A stretch of 64,000 bases of DNA, taken from NCBI GenBank assembly GCA_025526995.1, contig JAHLKG010000001.1, forward strand, positions 930,001-994,000, read 5' to 3'. The DNA comes from Powellomyces hirtus. Lineage: Eukaryota; Chytridiomycota; Chytridiomycetes; Spizellomycetales; Powellomycetaceae. The translations under genes and the position numbers were made by a program. Below, one piece after another: positions 58,813-64,000 of this stretch (its first letter is position 1; every line of letters begins with the position of its first letter). Under the pieces are notes generated by a model. The model saw only the letters and a list, made by a program, of their open reading frames with translations. It was not told the DNA's origin and did no database searches.

Positions 58813-60573
58813 ATGGTTCTTCTACGAGCAACAACGTTGCAACTCCGGGTGAGAAGCACTCTGGCAAGCCGCCAATTATGTGCTGCAGGGAACCATACGC
58901 TGGCCCAGAGCAATGGTGTTCTTGGTGTGGACACTTTGAACGCCAAACCGGCCCGTGACCTCACGGCGGGCTTGGAGGCTCTGGTTGCTCCTCCATTCGG
59001 TGGCGTGAGTGGAGAAAAGACTGCAGGTGTTCTTGGTGAGTCTGAGACGTTAGAACGGAGCTGGCTTGTGATGTGTGTGGGACCCGTTGGCTCATTGTTG
59101 TTGACCAACATTGTGGTTTCCCTTGCACTTTTGAAACAGCGCCTTCTGCAGTCCAACGCTCCGGCATACAATTCTCGATTGTCTCACCAGGCACAGAAAG
59201 TGTCCTGCGAGTGGATGTCTCCGAGTCCACTCACTTTTATGCCGCGGCATACACGGCATTTGGAGCTTCCAGCACGGTAGGGGACCTCGATTGGAACCTC
59301 CAGCAACTTTGGTCACTCTGTCTAGACATCCTGGCTATTTGGATAGAAGCTCAAGTCCGTTGCTATCTCTGATATATAGGTAGAGACAAGTCTGTCGGCA
59401 GATGGTGGTCTCGCGCGGTCCATCGCGCGGAAACTTGCTGGTGGCGCATTCTACAGAGAAAAGGTGTGTGTCGTATGCAGATGTCTGTCTTTTCCTACGC
59501 GGCTTGTTCACACCAATCTGTCTTGTCTCGCTTGGTCAGTTTCAAACCCCGGAGAACGCGACGGGACAAGTGTTCATTGCACCTCAGCAGAACGCGACTG
59601 TCGCGGCTGTTCAGATGGACGGAAGCACAGAGTACTGCGTGCGACAAAGGTCCTACCTGGCATCTACCCCTGACCTCATCTTTTCACCGGTCAAGTTGTT
59701 TGGATCGGTAAGCGTCGTCGTGCACATGGAGCTTCTATGGACAACTCAATGATTCATCCCATCCGAGACTCATTGATTGTATGCAAACATAGGGACTATC
59801 AGAGTTCCTCTGCACGAGAGTCAAGGGAACGGGGATTCTCGCCTTTGCCTCATATGGCGCTTTGCACCGTCTCGCGCTTGCACCTGGCGAGCAATACGTT
59901 ATCAACAGAAGGTAAAGAAACGATGGCGGCGAGAGTGACATCGACTTTGTGAACCTGGGCCTCATGATACTTGTGATGAAAGACACATTATCGCATGGGA
60001 GACCTCCCTCGCCATCAACCCCAATCAACTTGAACATCCTGGGGTAGCGGAGCCCATGCCACTGCAAGCGCACCTTCCGCAAGAGCCGACACCACCACCA
60101 CCACCGCCGCCAGCAGGCGCTGGTGTGGCAGCCCTCGCACACCGCATACGGGTGTATGCAGAGGATTCAGCAGAAAGGGTCGGACGCCGAGCAGTGTCTG
60201 CCGTTGTGTCTGCGGTCCGGGCGGTGTGGGCTGGTCTAGGACACGCTGTGCTCGGACAGCAAGAGTATTACCGTGTCACGTGAGTGTCTCTCTTTTGGTT
60301 ATTCGAGCTGGCCAAGGAAACCGACCTGATTGGGTTTCTATTCCGTTTATCAGAGGCCCAGGCGATCTGTACATTGCATCCCGGTTAGAGCCCTCGCGCT
60401 TTGCCGCGAAAAGGTATGGTCATAAGCTCTCTCCAAGGCACGACTCGACGACTCTGAAAGTGATGAGCGTTTCTCTCTGTACTACGTCTAGACCAACGCC
60501 CCGAGAACCTCTTGCGCAACAACAGCGTACCCCGACGCCTCCACCAGCAAAGAGGTCTGCGCCTCTAGTGTGA
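58813..60573 (+). CDS. AIM24: AIM24 family mitochondrial protein
   Basis: Predicted 389-aa protein. Exons: 58813-59035, 59140-59276, 59380-59463, 59540-59707, 59793-59911, 59983-60279, 60354-60413, 60492-60573; phases close. The N-terminus MVLLRATTLQLRVRSTLASRQ is a clear mitochondrial presequence. The AIM24 domain is a double-stranded beta-helix fold like TRAP: FSIVSPGTESVLRVDVSE, ARSIARKLAGGAFYREK, GQVFIAPQQNATVAAVQMDG, and GTGILAFASYGALHRLALAP followed by EQYVINRRHIIAWE and TGPGDLYIASRL. Yeast Aim24 is an inner-membrane protein that supports MICOS integrity. A proline run (PTPPPPPPPAGAG) interrupts the last third, and the C-terminus is Pro/Gln-rich; both look lineage-specific. Confidence 0.85.
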
Positions 60574-61368
60574 TATGAACCATCATTTTTTTTTTTCTTG
60601 AATAGATTTGAAAGTCCCTTTTCTGGTTTGGCATTTTGCATACTTGGATTAGCGATGCAGGAGTTTTCACCCCTTTGGATATGGCGATTGATGAGCCATT
60701 TCGCTAATAGAATACTGAATAAAGAACGACGATATCAACGTGCTAATCCTAGTCTATCCTAGTCCTATTCCTAGTCCCTATTCCACCAAACTCCAGTGAT
60801 ACGAAAAGGGTCAGTAACTCTCCCAGTCCATTCCTATTTCTATTCCCATTCCTATGACGAACGAACGAAGGAAGGAAGGAATGAATGAATTGAACGAGTG
60901 GCAGATTCAGACTGGCTGCTATTCCTAGTCCTATGATGATTGAATGGAATGATTTTGATGGGCAGAATGGAATGAAATGACTTGATGCGGGTCACATGAT
61001 AAGAGCGTCGATGGGCAATCAATCCTCATATTAGGAATTCTTATGTTGCGAATTATTATTATTATGACATTATTTATTAGCAAAGTCAACGCAAAGTCAA
61101 AAGTCAAGCGAGGGAGGGGCTGAGATGGCGAAGAATCGCGCCGTTTGACTTGCCCACTTCCTTTGGCCCCCCCGCGTGTTGCTTCTCAGGCTCCCCCTCT
61201 CACAACCACCAATCTTTCCCACTGCAAACTAAAACAACAAACCCCCACCCCACCATCTTCTTGTATTCGTTTTGCTCACAGAGAGAGACACCCCATCTGG
61301 CATTGATCGCAGCACATAGGAACACCCCCGTCTGGTCTGACCATCTGGTGATTTCGTGACTTCTCACC
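60574..61368. repeat. Low-complexity intergenic region
   Basis: 795 bp downstream of AIM24 and upstream of the bZIP gene. At 60745-60860 the pentamer-hexamer units cctagt/cctatt repeat irregularly, followed at 60858-60900 by gaac/gaag/gaat tetramer runs. A tta-rich patch lies at 61040-61078. No gene recognised; the last 200 bp are probably the bZIP 5' UTR/promoter. Confidence 0.55.
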
Positions 61369-62874
61369 ATGATGGTGCCACTCGGACCATCGTCTTCCAA
61401 CACGTCCCCTGACCCGTACGCCGAGCCTTCACACCTCGACGACGCCTTGAACCTCGACATGGACCAGTTTCTCAATCTAGACTCCACTCTCGCCTCCTCT
61501 AAAGACGGACCTGACACGGACGCCACCAGCGAACCGTCCGTCGAAGCACCTTCCACCAATCTCGGGTTCGATCTCATGCCCCTGTTCCCCTTTGACCTCG
61601 ACAGTCTGCCCGTCAACGCGTCCATCGAGCCAAAGGAGATGGAGCAGCAGGAAAGCATGGGTGCCGAGGACGAGGCTTGGTGCCACGTCGACCCTAGCGC
61701 CATCTTTCCCGACCTCAGCCTCGACCCGTCTGCTGCGCTCTCGGAATGCGCCGAGCATATGAGCGAGGCAGAGCAGCAGCAACTCGCCCAAGGTGCTGCC
61801 ACTTGGGGTCCAGGATTGGTGGATCCCAGCGTCTTTTCGCAAAACAGAAACGTGCACGTTAAACAAGAGGAATTGGAAGAGGTCAATGACCCGGAGCCCA
61901 CACCAGAGAATGACAACTTTGACCGTGTCGATGAAAGCGCATCTGAAGAGAAGGAATCAAGGATCAAGCAAGAGATCCGAGAGGCTCATGAAATGGCCGA
62001 ATTGCTTCCAGTGTCTGTTGCTGTGCCGGCCAAACCGGCAAAGCGCGCACCGGCCCGCAAGCGTCGTCGCACGACGCCACCCTCCGAGGACGGCGGCCAC
62101 GACGAGGACACAGCAACGGCGGGCTCGCCACAGGACGTCAAGTTTCGGGATGACAAGTACAGTTTGGACAAGATCGGATACGGGCTGGATGATCTACGAC
62201 GTTTTGTTGACGAGCTCGACCGCGACACGACCATTTCGGCCAAAGAGAAGCGTCAGCTCCGCAACAAGCTCAGCGCTCGCAACTTTCGGGTTCGCCGCAA
62301 GGAGTACGTGTCCCAGCTTGAAGATCAGCTGGCGCAGCTGGGCTCCGAGAAAGATACTCTCCTGGCGCGAAACAAGGAGCTGGAGGCCGAGAACCGAGAA
62401 TTGATTGCCCGATTGGCCGAGTTGACCATTGCCGCTTCTGCTTCTGCACCGGCGTCTCCGCGCGAATCTCCCATTCGAACTCGAACCCCGCAAAACAGCG
62501 CTGCTACCGTTGTCACACCGCCCCTTGTGGGAACGCCTCCTCCCTTCCATTCCTACCATCCCCAGCACCGCATCCAGGTTCACACTGTGCACGTCCCAAC
62601 TCCCACCTATACCCCTCGATCTCAAGACACCAAGGCAGCTGCCACCTCTTTCCTGGATTTGGTTACACGCCTTGCGGCCGCAGACACAAAACCGCGGGAA
62701 ATTCCACGGCCGGCGTCGGCACCACCGCGATCATCAGTCGCTCAACAAGCGTTACGCAATGCATACGAGTCTCTCAAGCTTGGGGGGCCTACAAAATCTC
62801 CAGCGGACAGTGTTGTGAGAGACATCCTCGCGGTCGCCGTCCTGGCCGCCAAAGGGCTCGTCGTTGTACAATGA
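61369..62874 (+). CDS. bZIP transcription factor
   Basis: Intronless 501-aa bZIP protein. The acidic N-terminal 230 residues, rich in Asp/Glu/Pro/Ser, suggest an activation domain; KPAKRAPARKRRR near residues 222-234 is a likely nuclear signal. The basic region spans about 294-313 with the N-x7-R signature (N299 and R307 in NKLSARNFR). The zipper has leucines at exact heptads 317, 324, 331, 338 and 345. A Pro/Thr-rich C-terminal region follows. The KLSARNFRVRRKEY core belongs to fungal bZIP factors, but I cannot assign a subfamily or target. The start is the first of two consecutive ATGs. Confidence 0.85.
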   Translation: MMVPLGPSSSNTSPDPYAEPSHLDDALNLDMDQFLNLDSTLASSKDGPDTDATSEPSVEAPSTNLGFDLMPLFPFDLDSLPVNASIEPKEMEQQESMGAEDEAWCHVDPSAIFPDLSLDPSAALSECAEHMSEAEQQQLAQGAATWGPGLVDPSVFSQNRNVHVKQEELEEVNDPEPTPENDNFDRVDESASEEKESRIKQEIREAHEMAELLPVSVAVPAKPAKRAPARKRRRTTPPSEDGGHDEDTATAGSPQDVKFRDDKYSLDKIGYGLDDLRRFVDELDRDTTISAKEKRQLRNKLSARNFRVRRKEYVSQLEDQLAQLGSEKDTLLARNKELEAENRELIARLAELTIAASASAPASPRESPIRTRTPQNSAATVVTPPLVGTPPPFHSYHPQHRIQVHTVHVPTPTYTPRSQDTKAAATSFLDLVTRLAAADTKPREIPRPASAPPRSSVAQQALRNAYESLKLGGPTKSPADSVVRDILAVAVLAAKGLVVVQ

Positions 62875-63621
62875 GTGGAAACTCGACTTTTAGAGTCCGT
62901 ACTCCTTTCCCTCATCCTTCCGCACTCCTTTCCCCCTCCCCCTTCTCCCCCTCCCACTTGGCCCTTACCGTTTGGATATTTGGCTTTCCCCCGGTTTGAG
63001 ATGTTGGTGTTTTTTTGGTGCTTGTGTGAAACGTTCTCGCGCGACTTCGGTCGAGGTGGCTCGCTTTTTTTTTGCTTCTGCTTTTTCCTTTTTTCATCCC
63101 ATTTTCTCCCTCAAGTATTTGCCACTTTTTTGCGTCCACCGCTACTACTACTACCATATTAGGACTTTTTTAGTGAACCGAAGAAAAAAAAGCATAAGAA
63201 AAATGATCGAGATAGTTAAAATACATTTGCTTTCTACTTCCATGATGAATCCCATATATGGCATGATGCACGCGCTCGCCGTTCTCTCTCTCGTTCTTCT
63301 GAACACCATCTTCGTTTTCCGTCCATCCCGCTAATCTTCCTGTTCTCGCAAAGCAGAGTTCTCCTCAAAAGTCCCACCGTCCACGGTCCCCACTCAGGCC
63401 TTCCTTCTGTGTCTTATTGACTTGTATAGGGATCTTTTGTCACGACACTGTATCTCCCACCGCGTGTGATTCTTGACATCTGGGACTCCCCAGCTGCCTC
63501 AACAATTGCCTCCGTCGTCGCCGGCGGCCCACTGCAACACACTTTTCATTAACCAAAGACCCAACTAGCACGGCATAACGGAGATTGAGCCTTTCCCAAG
63601 TATCGTCACTCGCCCCGCGCC
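62875..63621. other. Intergenic region, bZIP 3' flank / TRAPPC13 promoter
   Basis: 747 bp. The first half has pyrimidine-rich stretches (ccctccccct type at about 62930-62960) and several T runs at 63010-63170, presumably 3' UTR. No gene recognised. Confidence 0.5.
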
Positions 63622-64000
63622 ATGGCAGATTCTGGAAACGCGGGCGGGCCCGCCCACCTGCTGTCCCTCAAAGTGATGCGCCTCTCACGACCCTCGTTCG
63701 TACAAACGAGTCCCCTGCCATTTGAGTACGACCCGTCTCTCCCCGCCCATGCAGCCCTTTTGAAAGCTGCCGAAAACGAACTCACGGCGCCGTCAGAACC
63801 CGCCAACCCCGCCGTCGCTGATCTCCTCAACCTCCATTCGCCCACCTCCTCCTCATCCGCCACGCCAACGCCGCTCAACCTGCGGGAATTTGGTCTGAGC
63901 GATCTCCTCACACTGCCGTCCTCGTTTGGAAACATATACCTCGGCGAGACGTTCTCTAGCTACCTCTGCGTCAACAACGAGAGTCTGGCTGCCGCTCAGG
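63622..64000 (+). CDS. TRAPPC13: TRAPP complex subunit 13 (3' partial)
   Basis: First 126 codons, open to the window edge. TRAPPC13 is a subunit of the TRAPPIII tethering complex, acting in ER-Golgi traffic and autophagy. Evidence: the N-terminal HLLSLKVMRLSRPSF and the block LNLREFGLSDLLTLPSSFGN leading into IYLGETFSSYLCVNNES, both hallmarks of the family. Between them is a Ser/Thr/Pro insert. The start is the first ATG in frame. The rest lies beyond the window. Confidence 0.88.
   Translation, partial: MADSGNAGGPAHLLSLKVMRLSRPSFVQTSPLPFEYDPSLPAHAALLKAAENELTAPSEPANPAVADLLNLHSPTSSSSATPTPLNLREFGLSDLLTLPSSFGNIYLGETFSSYLCVNNESLAAAQ

Noticed and set aside
1..64000. tRNA or rRNA genes and CRISPR arrays
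   Set aside because: I looked for TTCGA-type B-box patterns with cloverleaf potential and for regularly spaced repeats in the intergenic stretches and found none I could defend; a tRNAscan run would be decisive.

Overview
The window is nuclear DNA of a zoosporic (flagellated) fungus, most likely a chytrid or close relative. Typical fungal genes (a CLA4-type PAK kinase, AIM24, an E3BP/PDX1-like protein, a PPR protein) lie beside axonemal and ciliary genes that non-flagellated fungi have lost: a complete DNAH1-type inner-arm dynein heavy chain, a SPAG6/PF16 central-pair protein and a TBC1D32/Broad-minded homologue. Introns are short (about 50-135 nt) with GT-AG borders, apart from one GC-AG case, and genes are densely packed. 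I recovered exon structures by following reading frame, splice consensus and family conservation across each junction. All splice sites are therefore predictions, but nearly all phases close exactly.

Layout. 1-13.6 kb: 3' part of a CLA4-like kinase (+), an RNF216/TRIAD3-like RBR ubiquitin ligase (-), an insulin-degrading-enzyme family protease with 13 exons (-), head-to-head with a PPR protein (+), then an AT-hook chromatin-type protein (-). 13.6-16.1 kb: gene-poor, carrying a 196-bp foldback element with 52-55-nt terminal inverted repeats flanked by TA. 16.1-24.9 kb: WD40-CCCH protein (-), an E2-like pyruvate dehydrogenase protein X lacking a lipoyl domain and the catalytic histidine (+), an RNPS1-like SR protein (-), a weak membrane ORF, CCDC97-like (-) head-to-head with EI24 (+). 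25.4-30.8 kb: a membrane-anchored GH26 mannanase-like enzyme (-) and DNAJC11 (+).

31.0-57.2 kb is the flagellar block: TBC1D32 (-), a 16-exon FtsX/MacB-type ABC permease (-), DNAH1 (-, 13.5 kb, 11 exons) and, divergent from DNAH1 across about 620 bp, SPAG6 (+). DNAH1 (inner-arm motor) and SPAG6 (central apparatus) build the axoneme; TBC1D32 homologues act in cilium assembly. The permease is the odd member: a bacterial-type two-module FtsX protein with no ATPase subunit nearby.

57.4-64.0 kb: DUF4203/TMEM198-like membrane protein (-) head-to-head with AIM24 (+), a bZIP transcription factor (+), and the 5' end of TRAPPC13 (+), cut by the window edge. No rRNA, tRNA or CRISPR array was recognised.
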